Assembly (NCBI GenBank): GCA_028871815.1
Contig: JAGWMJ010000010.1
Coordinates: 1 to 64,000, forward strand
From: Armatimonadota bacterium
GTDB lineage: Bacteria > Armatimonadota > Chthonomonadetes > Chthonomonadales > Chthonomonadaceae
Length of the DNA: 64,000 bases
Reading direction: 5' to 3'
In this document: piece by piece, positions 54,049 through 62,243 of the stretch
Numbering within the stretch: the first letter of the stretch is position 1
Layout of the letters: each line of letters opens with the position of its first letter
The notes under the pieces: model-generated
The model's database searches: none
What the model was told of the DNA's origin: nothing
Seen by the model: only the letters and a program-made list of their open reading frames with translations
Made by a program: the position numbers and the translations under genes

Positions 54049-55281
54049 TCACCGGTGCAGTCCTGTATAAAAGAGGCGAAGGGTGGTTGGCCGCAGTGGT
54101 CCGGGGCCCGGGCTGCGCGATGCGTATACGATCCGGCTGCGGTCGGGCGACCATGAGCAGTCGGCACTATCGATACGCCCGAGCTTCCGAACCGTGCGCG
54201 AGCGCAGGTCAATCTCCACTACCGACCAGCCGTGTCCGGAGAGTTGGATCGCTCCGATGTGATTCGAGTCGACCCACACGGGATGCAGACAACCGGACAG
54301 GTTGACGACTGCCGGGCCCGCTTTCCCGCTTTGCAAGTCAAGAGTCCAGATTTCGTAGCGGCTGTAGTCGGTAGCATCGGGCGTTACGGTGAATGCCAAC
54401 TGGAACCCATGGCGCGACCATGCAGGCTGACCGATCCGCGGAACCACAGTATGTCCTGGTTGAGGCTGCATGGCAGCAATGGCCGGCGCTATGGCCAGCC
54501 GCCACAGTTCGCCAGCGGCCGCGACAGATGGATCGCCGGGTGTGAGGTATCGGAGCGTCTCCACCGGCACGACCGCGGCGCTCCGACGGATGCTCTGTCG
54601 GAAGGCAAGACGATGCGGCCTCATCGGCTGCCACGCCGGCCAGTCGCTCTCGGAGTAAAAGTCGTAGCGCGGACGGGCCGCCACCGGTGATGGCGCCGTC
54701 ACGGGGCGGACAAAGAGCGCACGTTCTCCATACATGCCCTCGCCACAGAACGCGATATACCGGCCGTCCGGCGACCACTGCGGATCCCGAAAGTAGTAGA
54801 ACCCGCCGAGGTACTTGCGAGGATGCAGGGCAATCGGCTGAATTGCACCGGTGCGGAGTGAGATTTCCCAGAGAGCCGTACCCGGCAGATTGTCACCGTT
54901 CTCAAATGTGAACCACTCAACGCGCTCAAAGGCGATACTGCCGTCGTCCGGCGACCATGCGAGCGTCTCGGGGCTATCGTAACGCCTCCACGTACTGCTG
55001 TAGCCGCGATCCGGCTCAAGAAGTTCCTTCTCCAGCAGCGGCGATGACCGGACCAGGTCCGCATCGGTGATGCAGAGCTGCTCCTGACCATCTGGCCAGG
55101 TCCGGAGAAAGGCAATCCGATGACCCGAGTGAGAGAAACAGGGATTGACGTCGGCCCAGTTTCCCGGATCCGCTGCAACCGGCGTCTGGGCAAGCGTACG
55201 CTGTACACCGCAGCCGCTGAGGCCAAGAACCGCACCGAGAGCGAGGAGCAGCGCAAAGTCGCGAGCAAGGCGCTCGCTCAC
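54049..55281 (-). CDS. Lipoprotein with TolB/WD40-like beta-propeller
   Basis: A GTG start overlapping the previous TGA (GTGA) gives 410 residues. A signal peptide ends in the lipobox GLSGC, so it should be lipid-anchored. The remainder shows repeated PD40-type blades (HSGHRIAFLRTWPDG, AWSPDDGSIAFERV, QWSPDGRYIAFCG, SWSPDRSRIVYA). Function unknown; such propellers often bind proteins or glycans in the periplasm. Confidence 0.85.
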   Translation of the reverse strand: MSERLARDFALLLALGAVLGLSGCGVQRTLAQTPVAADPGNWADVNPCFSHSGHRIAFLRTWPDGQEQLCITDADLVRSSPLLEKELLEPDRGYSSTWRRYDSPETLAWSPDDGSIAFERVEWFTFENGDNLPGTALWEISLRTGAIQPIALHPRKYLGGFYYFRDPQWSPDGRYIAFCGEGMYGERALFVRPVTAPSPVAARPRYDFYSESDWPAWQPMRPHRLAFRQSIRRSAAVVPVETLRYLTPGDPSVAAAGELWRLAIAPAIAAMQPQPGHTVVPRIGQPAWSRHGFQLAFTVTPDATDYSRYEIWTLDLQSGKAGPAVVNLSGCLHPVWVDSNHIGAIQLSGHGWSVVEIDLRSRTVRKLGRIDSADCSWSPDRSRIVYASRSPGPGPLRPTTLRLFYTGLHR

Positions 55282-56393
55282 ATGAGTACGCGCTTCACAA
55301 CGTCGATAACGTCGGCAGACTCACCGCTATCCTGCGCCTGTCGCAGGCGATCGTTCTGAGCATATATCCGAAGCGCTTTCTTCATGGCGTTGGCGAACAG
55401 CTCCCGACTGAGCCGCATGGCGCGCACGGGATCCATACGATAGGTGAACTGGTCCTCGCCAAACCATCCGTCGTATCCGGTATCGATAGCTGCGTAGCAG
55501 AACTCGGCCAGCCGCCAGATATCATCCGTCCCCGTGACACGGTCTTCGTCGTTGGAGTTGTATTTGGCGGCATTGATATGGAAATTAGCAATCGGCACGC
55601 CGACGCGCCGCAGAAGGTAGAGGCTGTCTGCCGGCTGATTGCCAACCATCTGCTCATGCCCATAGTCGATCACAACGCCCATTACCGTGCTGCCCAATTG
55701 TTCATTGACTGTTTTTGCCACCAGGGCCGCCTTGGCCGTGGTGTTCAGAATCATGTTGCCCTCGCGCGGCTCCTTCTGTTTGGCTTCGGTGCCAAACCGG
55801 AGACCAAGCGACGCGGCCTTCCGCGCGATCTGCACGCAGCCGTCGATGAACCAATCCAGCTGCCGACCATAGTTGACCTCAAAGTGGTAGTCCCATCCGT
55901 CTGAACCGGGCCATAGTTGTACGCTGGGACAGCCGAGCCGGTGCGCAAGTTCGACGGTTTGGAGGCAGTAGTCAATAGCCTCGCGCCGACGTGCCGCGTC
56001 CGGGTTGGTGATCGATCCCATCTTGTAGCGGGCCCGCGTCCAGATGTTCGTGTTCATGTTGGTGGCGACGAGTCCCAGGCGATCGAGCGCATGCGTCACC
56101 TCGCGAATCAGCGCATCGCTGGGCTGTAGCGCTGCATCGAGGAACATCTCGTTATTCAGTTCCACACCGGCGATGCCGGCCTCCGCGACCCGCGTCAGCT
56201 GACCAACCGGGCTTTCGTCAATCGGCTCCTCAAGGTAAGTTCTGCAAAACCGGTCGCTGAAGCCCCCGGCGCACCAGTGGCCGGCGGAAAAGCGAATACC
56301 AAAGCGTGCGAAGAACCGGTCAACATCCTCGTGCTCCAGATAGCCGGGGAATTCGGAATCCAGACTGCTTAAAGCACCTGCGTCCACCTGCAT
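55278..56393 (-). CDS. Xylose-isomerase-like TIM-barrel protein (AP endonuclease family 2 fold)
   Basis: GGAGG lies 6 bases before the ATG at 56393, giving 371 residues. The barrel has FGIRFSAGHWCAGG, GIAGVELNNEMF, LGCPSVQLWPGSDGWDYHFEVN, RFGTEAKQKEPREGNM and VIDYGHEQMVGNQP, with the Glu, His and Asp residues expected for the metal centre of sugar isomerases such as L-rhamnose isomerase-like proteins. The exact sugar is not decidable. It is coupled to the lipoprotein gene by a 4-base overlap. Confidence 0.85.
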   Translation of the reverse strand: MQVDAGALSSLDSEFPGYLEHEDVDRFFARFGIRFSAGHWCAGGFSDRFCRTYLEEPIDESPVGQLTRVAEAGIAGVELNNEMFLDAALQPSDALIREVTHALDRLGLVATNMNTNIWTRARYKMGSITNPDAARRREAIDYCLQTVELAHRLGCPSVQLWPGSDGWDYHFEVNYGRQLDWFIDGCVQIARKAASLGLRFGTEAKQKEPREGNMILNTTAKAALVAKTVNEQLGSTVMGVVIDYGHEQMVGNQPADSLYLLRRVGVPIANFHINAAKYNSNDEDRVTGTDDIWRLAEFCYAAIDTGYDGWFGEDQFTYRMDPVRAMRLSRELFANAMKKALRIYAQNDRLRQAQDSGESADVIDVVKRVLM

Positions 56394-56523
56394 AATTCGC
56401 CTCCGCAAACCCGGGAATTGCCTGAGGCTACTTCGCGGCATGGGTCTCGGCTTCCTCCCGCGAAGGAACCTGCGGCCAGCGAACCGAATAGTGCGGGGCC
56501 CGCGGGAGCGTTTTTGACGTCGC

Positions 56524-58440
56524 GTGCGGGCAGCAGGCACGGAAAACGGCATCATTACCACCCCGGCATCACTCGACCCAAGACGCGGCCGCACTGTGCG
56601 ACGCGTGATTGCATGTGGCGCGCTGCTTGCCGCATGTCTCTTCCTCTTCTTCTGGCGCATCGGCCGCGTGCCGCTTTTCGACCTGGATGAGGCGCTGTAT
56701 GTGACGTGCGCGAAGGAGATGCTGGTCACCGGCAACTTCATTACGCCCCAGATTAACTTCCGGCCGCCATACAATCCGGCTCAGACGCTGGTACCGTTCT
56801 TCGAAAAGCCGATACTGGCATACTGGCTGTGCGCGGCATCTATGAAGCTGTACGGATCCTCCGAAGGCGCAGCTCGACTGCCGAGCGCCCTCGTGGCGCT
56901 TCTGACGGTTGGATTGATCACCGTGATCGGATGGCGCTGGCGGTGCCCGCGGGCTGGCCTTTTTGCCGGGATCTGCTTCGCCGCAGCGCCGATGACGATC
57001 GTGGACGCGCGCCAGATGACGACGGATGGGCTACTGGTGCTTTGCTTCGCAGCCAGTCTTGCGGGCTTCTGGCTGGCTTACGCCACGATTCTGCGAACCG
57101 ACGGCGGCACATGGCTGCACCGTGCCGGCTGGCTGCTGTTCTGGACGTCGTGCGCACTTTCGATATTAACCAAAGGCGCAATCGGCATCGTGCTGCCGGC
57201 GCTCGTAATCGCCGTCTTCATAGCAGGCGGGCAGTGGCGCCTTAGCTGCCGACTTGGCGCCGGTGCGACTTTAAGCCTTGAGCCACAGCCAACGCCGGCG
57301 CCCGGTGCAATACGGGTTCTGCGCGCGCTGCGGCCACTCCCAGGGTGCCTGGTACTGATCGTTATCGCGGGTCCGTGGCACTACCTGATCTGGCGGGCCG
57401 GGGGCGTGGACGGCCTGGGCTTCACCTGGGTGCAGCAGTACATCATCCGGCAGCATATCGGTCGCTTCCAGGGGCTGGATAAGCTTCACAACGAACCGAT
57501 GCTGAGCTATCTGCTGTTCTTCGCACTCGGTTTCTTCCCATGGAGCTGCTTCGCATTTCCTGCGTTGTGCCGGCGATTGCCGAGACTGGATAGTGGAGGT
57601 TCCGGCGCCGAACCACTGGAGCGGTTCTTGCGCGTATGGTTCTGGACGATCTTCATCTTCTTCAGCGCCGGCGCTGCGAAGCTTCCCACATATATCGCCC
57701 CAGCCTACCCCGCCGCCGCCCTGCTGACCGGCGCCTGGCTGGACCGACTACTTACGCTGGCTCCGAATGCGGCCGCGATACGGAGCCTTCGAAAATCGGT
57801 AGCAGTAGCGCTGCTGTTCTCCGGCATTATCGCGATTGCGACCTGGATCGGCCCACTGTTTATGCGGAAAGGCGCCCCGGTTCCAGCCGACGTGATTCAC
57901 GCCGTGCGCTTTGCAACCACCGGCATGCTGATCTTGACAGCGATCGCGGCGTGCATTGCGAGGTGTGGCCGCTCGCGCCAGGCGGTTCTGGGTACGCTTT
58001 CCAGCCTCGTAATCGCCATTTTTGTCTTGATCTCCGTAGCCGTAACGCGCGGCTACGCGGCTGCGCGGAATGACGTGTTGGGGCCGTATCAGCGCATGGC
58101 CGTTGCGGCAAAGGCGGACGCTGCGAGCGGAGTACCGATCATCTACTTCCATATCGTTCCGCGCAGGCCGAGCATGAACTACTACGGCGGCTACTCGCCA
58201 GACGAGCGGCGCGACATACCGCTGCTCCCGTACGCACACCCATTTCTGGATCAATCGAAGGTTGGTGTGGATATTGTAACCACAGACCACAACTCAACCA
58301 CTTATGTCGCCCCGGAGGCGCGGGCCGAAGGCGACACCTGGCGCATCCTCGCCGAGGACAACGGCTGGCTGGTCGGCCGGCTAGAGCGCCCTATTCACCC
58401 TCGGACTTCCGATGCCAACTCGCGAAACCCTGCCAGGTGA
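56524..58440 (+). CDS. ArnT/PMT-like glycosyltransferase (GT-C)
   Basis: A GTG gives 638 residues with more than ten hydrophobic segments. The first loop carries the acidic motif FDLDEALYVTCAKEML, followed by FEKPILAYWLCAASMKLYG and DARQMTTDGLLVLCFA, the standard pattern of ArnT-type enzymes that add a sugar from undecaprenyl phosphate to lipid A or protein. The C-terminal part is a soluble periplasmic domain. The start is not fixed by a ribosome-binding site. It is divergent from the TIM-barrel gene. Confidence 0.9.
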   Translation: MRAAGTENGIITTPASLDPRRGRTVRRVIACGALLAACLFLFFWRIGRVPLFDLDEALYVTCAKEMLVTGNFITPQINFRPPYNPAQTLVPFFEKPILAYWLCAASMKLYGSSEGAARLPSALVALLTVGLITVIGWRWRCPRAGLFAGICFAAAPMTIVDARQMTTDGLLVLCFAASLAGFWLAYATILRTDGGTWLHRAGWLLFWTSCALSILTKGAIGIVLPALVIAVFIAGGQWRLSCRLGAGATLSLEPQPTPAPGAIRVLRALRPLPGCLVLIVIAGPWHYLIWRAGGVDGLGFTWVQQYIIRQHIGRFQGLDKLHNEPMLSYLLFFALGFFPWSCFAFPALCRRLPRLDSGGSGAEPLERFLRVWFWTIFIFFSAGAAKLPTYIAPAYPAAALLTGAWLDRLLTLAPNAAAIRSLRKSVAVALLFSGIIAIATWIGPLFMRKGAPVPADVIHAVRFATTGMLILTAIAACIARCGRSRQAVLGTLSSLVIAIFVLISVAVTRGYAAARNDVLGPYQRMAVAAKADAASGVPIIYFHIVPRRPSMNYYGGYSPDERRDIPLLPYAHPFLDQSKVGVDIVTTDHNSTTYVAPEARAEGDTWRILAEDNGWLVGRLERPIHPRTSDANSRNPAR

Positions 58441-58499
58441 ACGCCGTATTTGATAACGGCGCAGCCTCTGTGCAGCAGGTTTGGGCAAGGAGGACGGCT

Positions 58500-58835
58500 A
58501 TGATTCACCTGGTGGCGGCAGTGATGACGGGCATGCTGTTCATGGTGGCCTCGGTTCCGCTCATTCAAGGGCGTATTCCTCGCAACCGGCTGTACGGATT
58601 CCGCGTGCCGAAGACGATGAGCTCGGATGCAATCTGGTATGCCGCCAACGCATACAGTGGCAAGATGTTCTTTCTGGCAGGCGCCGTGACCACGCTGGCA
58701 GCAATTGCATGCTCGCCCATACTTTTGTTCGGATCAACCGGCGCCGGTATTTACAGTGGCGCGTGGGTGCTGATAATGCTTGCGGCGCTCGCCGTCTGCC
58801 TGTACCGCAGTTTCCGGTACCTTGGTCGGTTGTAG
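58500..58835 (+). CDS. SdpI-family small membrane protein
   Basis: AAGGAGG lies 6 bases before the ATG at 58500 and decides the start over the GTG at 58437 that overlaps the upstream stop. The 111-residue product has three hydrophobic helices and the SdpI signature GRIPRNRLYGFRVPKTMSSD ... IWYAANAYSGKMFFLAG. SdpI of Bacillus gives immunity to a peptide toxin, but most family members are of unknown function and no toxin gene lies nearby. Confidence 0.82.
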   Translation: MIHLVAAVMTGMLFMVASVPLIQGRIPRNRLYGFRVPKTMSSDAIWYAANAYSGKMFFLAGAVTTLAAIACSPILLFGSTGAGIYSGAWVLIMLAALAVCLYRSFRYLGRL

Positions 58836-58875
58836 AGGGCGACGAAACGCTCCGCCGGGCTGGCGCCGCCGCTAT

Positions 58876-60261
58876 TCAGCAATCGATCCCAGGCACCGGA
58901 AACCGCACATCGGAACAGAGGTCGGTGACCTCCTCGCGAACTGCCCGAACAACACCTTCGTCAAAGCGCCACGTCTTACCATCTTTGATGGCGCCGGACG
59001 CAACACGATCCATCCATTCGGCAATCTGGACCATCTGCTCGGCACCAAATCCACGCGTCGTCACTGCCGGCGTGCCGATTCGGAGGCCGCTTGGTGAAAA
59101 CGGCTTTCGCGGGTCGTTCGGTACCGAGTTGAAGTTGGCCTCTATGCCGGCGTCATAGAGAGCTCGCGCATAAGGTTTGCCTGGGACGCCGCGCGACTTG
59201 ACCACGTCGACGAGAATCAGGTGGTTGTCCGTTCCACCGGTCACCAGGTGGAACCCACGGTCCTGCAGAGCTGATGCCAAACTCTGCGCATTCTGCACCA
59301 CCAGGCCAGCATAATCACGGAACGCCTGTGTGGCTGCCTCCTTGAAGCAGACGGCCAGCGCGGCCATCGTATTTCCATGCGGCCCACCCTGCAGCGTTGG
59401 AAACACCGCCTTGTCGATTCTGTCCGGCAGGCGCTGGTTGGGGTCGTCCATCATTGGCCGGTCTTTACAGAGCACGAATCCGCCACGGGGCCCGCGGATA
59501 GCCTTATGACTGGTCGAGGTGACGACATCGGCCCATGGCACAGGATCGGGATGGACGCCACCGACGATAAGCCCGTTGACGTGCGCGATATCGGCTACAA
59601 ACCATGCGCCAACTTCGGCTGCAATCTCGGCAAACTTCTGGTAATTCCAGTGGCGCGGATAGGCTGTGCCACCCGCAAAAATCACATTTGGTCGCGCGCG
59701 GCGCGCAATCCGAAGGATCTCATCGTAATCCAGAACACCGGTCTCGGGATCCATCCCGGTGATACCATGCTCCGGGTCGCAACCATAGAACACCGAACGG
59801 TAGATGATGCCGCTGAAGTTCACGTTCCAGCCGTGCGTCAAGTGTCCGCCGCTGGGCAGGTGCATCCCAAGCACCGTGTCTCCCGGCTTCATCAGCGCAA
59901 AGTACGCAGCCATATTTGCCGGCGAACCACTGTACGTCTGCACGTTGGCGTGGTCGGCGCCAAACAGTTCGGTCGCCCGGTCACGCGCCAGGCTTTCGAG
60001 ATCGTCAATGACCTCGTTTCCTTCGTAATAGCGCCGGGCGGGATAGCCTTCCGAGTACTTGTTGCAGAACACCGTGGCCATAGCCTGCATGACGGCTGCA
60101 GACGTGTAGTTTTCGGAGGGTATCAACCGCACGACCGCACGCTGCCGCGCCGTCTCTCGAACGGCAAGTTCGTAGACCTCCGGATCGACAGCGGCCACAC
60201 GCTCAAGATGCGAAGCTGTGCTGTGGAAAGTAGGTGGTGCTCCCGGAGCGGTAGACGTCAT
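58876..60261 (-). CDS. glyA: Serine hydroxymethyltransferase
   Basis: The enzyme converts serine and tetrahydrofolate to glycine and methylene-tetrahydrofolate. The ATG at 60261 gives 461 residues, with LIPSENYTSAAVMQAM, NKYSEGYPARRYYEG, NVQTYSGSPANMAAY and the PLP lysine in STSHKAIRGPRGGF. Length is some 40 residues above the E. coli enzyme, mainly an N-terminal extension and internal loops. It converges with the SdpI gene and is driven by its own promoter about 40 bases upstream. Confidence 0.96.
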   Translation of the reverse strand: MTSTAPGAPPTFHSTASHLERVAAVDPEVYELAVRETARQRAVVRLIPSENYTSAAVMQAMATVFCNKYSEGYPARRYYEGNEVIDDLESLARDRATELFGADHANVQTYSGSPANMAAYFALMKPGDTVLGMHLPSGGHLTHGWNVNFSGIIYRSVFYGCDPEHGITGMDPETGVLDYDEILRIARRARPNVIFAGGTAYPRHWNYQKFAEIAAEVGAWFVADIAHVNGLIVGGVHPDPVPWADVVTSTSHKAIRGPRGGFVLCKDRPMMDDPNQRLPDRIDKAVFPTLQGGPHGNTMAALAVCFKEAATQAFRDYAGLVVQNAQSLASALQDRGFHLVTGGTDNHLILVDVVKSRGVPGKPYARALYDAGIEANFNSVPNDPRKPFSPSGLRIGTPAVTTRGFGAEQMVQIAEWMDRVASGAIKDGKTWRFDEGVVRAVREEVTDLCSDVRFPVPGIDC

Positions 60262-60307
60262 GGTGCGGTGCTGCTTCCGTGCGACCCAAAGCACGTGGAA
60301 TGGCGCC

Positions 60308-60337
60308 ATTCTACCTGCCACGCCTGAAGACGGTCAA
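60308..60337 (-). promoter_or_regulatory. Promoter of glyA
   Basis: On the minus strand TTGACC (60337-60332) and TAGAAT (60313-60308) are 18 bases apart; transcription should start near 60301, 40 bases before the ATG. A second -10-like TATAAT lies further up (60381-60376) without a good -35 box. Confidence 0.6.
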
Positions 60338-60387
60338 ACCGTGGCTCGTGTATCGCCTCACCACGCCCGAATGGTATTATAGGCGCA

Positions 60388-60663
60388 CTACGCAGCCCGG
60401 CGGAGGACCCGGTGGCGAGGGACTGTTCGTTCGGCAGTCGTGCGCGTATGCTCGTCCAGTTCCATCAATGCAACGCGGAGGCTGGCCCATCCGCTGTTGT
60501 GCGCCAACTCGCGGAGAACCGACGGCGCTCGACTGTATTCGTCTGAGGCCGCGCTCATCCGCGTCTCGAAAGCGCCGAGGCTTCCGGCATCGAGATCGGT
60601 GCGCGCATCGCGAACCAGGTTCGTGATCAGTTCCGCCAGCTCACATACGGTAGTTTCCTGCAT
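60388..60663 (-). CDS. Small hypothetical protein, 91 aa, divergent from the sigma-helicase operon
   Basis: AGGTGG lies 6 bases before the ATG at 60663 and fixes the start (MQETTVCELAELITNLVRDA). The product is soluble, mostly helical and charged, with no motif I recognise. Its 5' side is the AT-rich control region shared with the sigma-like gene, so it may be co-regulated with, or regulate, that operon. glyA lies downstream on the same strand, 127 bases after its stop. Confidence 0.65.
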   Translation of the reverse strand: MQETTVCELAELITNLVRDARTDLDAGSLGAFETRMSAASDEYSRAPSVLRELAHNSGWASLRVALMELDEHTRTTAERTVPRHRVLRRAA

Positions 60664-60714
60664 CCTCATCCACCTTTCACGCGATGCTGAAGATACACTC
60701 TCTCTGCTTTGACG

Positions 60715-60820
60715 AATGCGGAAGCACGCTGTGTTCAAACTGCATGAGAAACAGTTCTCACGGCAATTATTAGTTCCGAAACGGATTCAGAATGTTTTTT
60801 GTTGATACAGCTTCCGCATT
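60715..60820. promoter_or_regulatory. Divergent control region with nested inverted repeats
   Basis: AATGCGGAAGC (60715-60725) is repeated inverted without mismatch as GCTTCCGCATT (60810-60820), framing about 85 AT-rich bases. At its left-centre lies a perfect palindrome TGAGAA-ACAG-TTCTCA (60745-60760). The two outer arms stand 51 and 18 bases before the divergent start codons. This is what binding sites of dedicated regulators look like; no standard promoter is clear, so an alternative sigma factor may read it. Confidence 0.6.
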
Positions 60821-60838
60821 TGCCGATGGTGGCGCAGT

Positions 60839-61609
60839 ATGAACAATGGCGACACCGTAAAAGTGAGTGGTGGCGTGGAGCCGCAGGGCGAATCTGCCCC
60901 GTCACACTTCCATGCACCGGATCCACACATAGCAGCTCAAATCGAGGTCGTCCGGTACTGGTCGGTGGCAACGCTGACGGCAGCGCTCAGAATAACTTCC
61001 TATGGCAATCCGGAACATATTCCCTCTGAAGTTCTCGCGGGCGCAATCGCGAACGGCGTCTGGAATAAGAGCGACCAGCGATTCGAGGCAGCATGTTATG
61101 AGTTGTACCGGCGCGCTACGGCGGGCGCACGCGCATGCTCAAGGAAGGGCACGGATTTGCCGGAGAGCCGACGCGAGGAGGTGGTGGCGGCAACTGTCGA
61201 CGCCGTCGTGGACCAGCTGCTCCAAAGCGGTCCGGGCAGTTTTCTGGCATGCCGGTTCTCCCTCGTGGTTACTCGCGCGTATCTCGCGGCCAGCAGGCGG
61301 TACACGCATGAGAACCAGATGAGAACCGACGATGCGATGATGGGAGCTGATGGCATGGTAACCATGCACACGAATGAAGCCGCGGACGCGACAGCGCTCG
61401 CCGCGTTCGACGCGGTCGAAGATCGTGAACGCGTTCGCGCTGCACTGGCGGGTCTTCCGCAACCGCATCAAGAAGCGCTCCTGCTCACAGCCATGTACGG
61501 CTGTACGCATGCCGAGGCGGCCGAGCGCCTTGGCGTAACCGATAGAACGATTCGAACATGGTGCCGGGCCGCCGCCGAACATGTGCGCGCCGAACTCGGA
61601 GAGGGTTAG
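60839..61609 (+). CDS. Sigma-70/ECF-like protein
   Basis: The 256-residue protein ends in a clear region-4 helix-turn-helix (LAGLPQPHQEALLLTAMYGCTHAEAAERLGVTDRTIRTWCR, seen across residues 203-245, given here as landmarks LAGLPQPHQ and DRTIRTWC). The middle (about 75-165) resembles ECF region 2, but core motifs are weak. It probably directs transcription of its own operon or binds DNA as a regulator. It starts 18 bases after the outer inverted repeat and is followed 1 base later by the next gene. Confidence 0.75.
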   Translation: MNNGDTVKVSGGVEPQGESAPSHFHAPDPHIAAQIEVVRYWSVATLTAALRITSYGNPEHIPSEVLAGAIANGVWNKSDQRFEAACYELYRRATAGARACSRKGTDLPESRREEVVAATVDAVVDQLLQSGPGSFLACRFSLVVTRAYLAASRRYTHENQMRTDDAMMGADGMVTMHTNEAADATALAAFDAVEDRERVRAALAGLPQPHQEALLLTAMYGCTHAEAAERLGVTDRTIRTWCRAAAEHVRAELGEG

Positions 61610-61610
61610 C

Positions 61611-62243
61611 ATGGAACCTGAATTCTCGAAGCAACAACGGCTGGAGCAGGATGACCTTCTCACGGCGATCATGGCAGAGACGCCGCCGATGAACCGCGAA
61701 ACGGTTGAGAGGCTGAGCCGACGATACCCGGGGCGACGGGCTGAGATACTCGACTGGGCGCTTGCCGGCTGGATGGACAGCCGCGAATCCGAGGAGGCGG
61801 AGCGCACACAGGAGCAGGACGCCGCGGCCACCAAACGCGCCGAGCACCGCCTCAGGCAGTATCTGGCAAGCTGTCAGAGTTCGCTGGAGTCGTTGGCCGG
61901 CGCAGCCCGAGAACGCGGGATCGAGCCAGCTCAGGTCACCGCAGATCTCGCTATTGGCAGCTCAGTGTTCTGGAAACTGGAGCGTCGCCTGATCGGCGCC
62001 GCAACCATACCAGCCGCATTCATGGACAAGGTTGCAGCGCTGCTCGCCGTTCCGCGCGCCGCCGTTGAGGGCTATCTCCGGATGCCGCCCACGCTGTCGC
62101 ATGGCGCGAGCTTCTATGCCAACGAGCCACCAAAAGCCGCCCGAACTGAGTCTTGGACCGAAGCCATCGAAGCGGCGCCGGATATGAGTGTTGAACAGAA
62201 GAAGCCGTGGTTGACGGAAGAGATCCTGCCGCAGGATGAATGA
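61611..62243 (+). CDS. Predicted HTH (XRE-like) regulator of the ImmA-UvrD operon
   Basis: The 210-residue soluble protein has an N-terminal motif RETVERLSRRYPGRRAEILDWA, a charged helix and, at about 92-155, a helical segment (AARERGIEPAQVTADLAIGS, then VFWKLERRLIGAATIPAAFM) spaced like an XRE-type helix-turn-helix. It starts 1 base after the sigma-like stop and overlaps the ImmA-UvrD gene by 8 bases. ImmA-type peptidases usually act on an XRE repressor encoded next to them, so this is the expected substrate. The HTH call is by pattern only. Confidence 0.6.
   Translation: MEPEFSKQQRLEQDDLLTAIMAETPPMNRETVERLSRRYPGRRAEILDWALAGWMDSRESEEAERTQEQDAAATKRAEHRLRQYLASCQSSLESLAGAARERGIEPAQVTADLAIGSSVFWKLERRLIGAATIPAAFMDKVAALLAVPRAAVEGYLRMPPTLSHGASFYANEPPKAARTESWTEAIEAAPDMSVEQKKPWLTEEILPQDE

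Noticed and set aside
60376-60381. TATAAT as the main glyA promoter
   Set aside because: No acceptable -35 box at 16-18 bases; the TTGACC/TAGAAT pair nearer the gene fits better.
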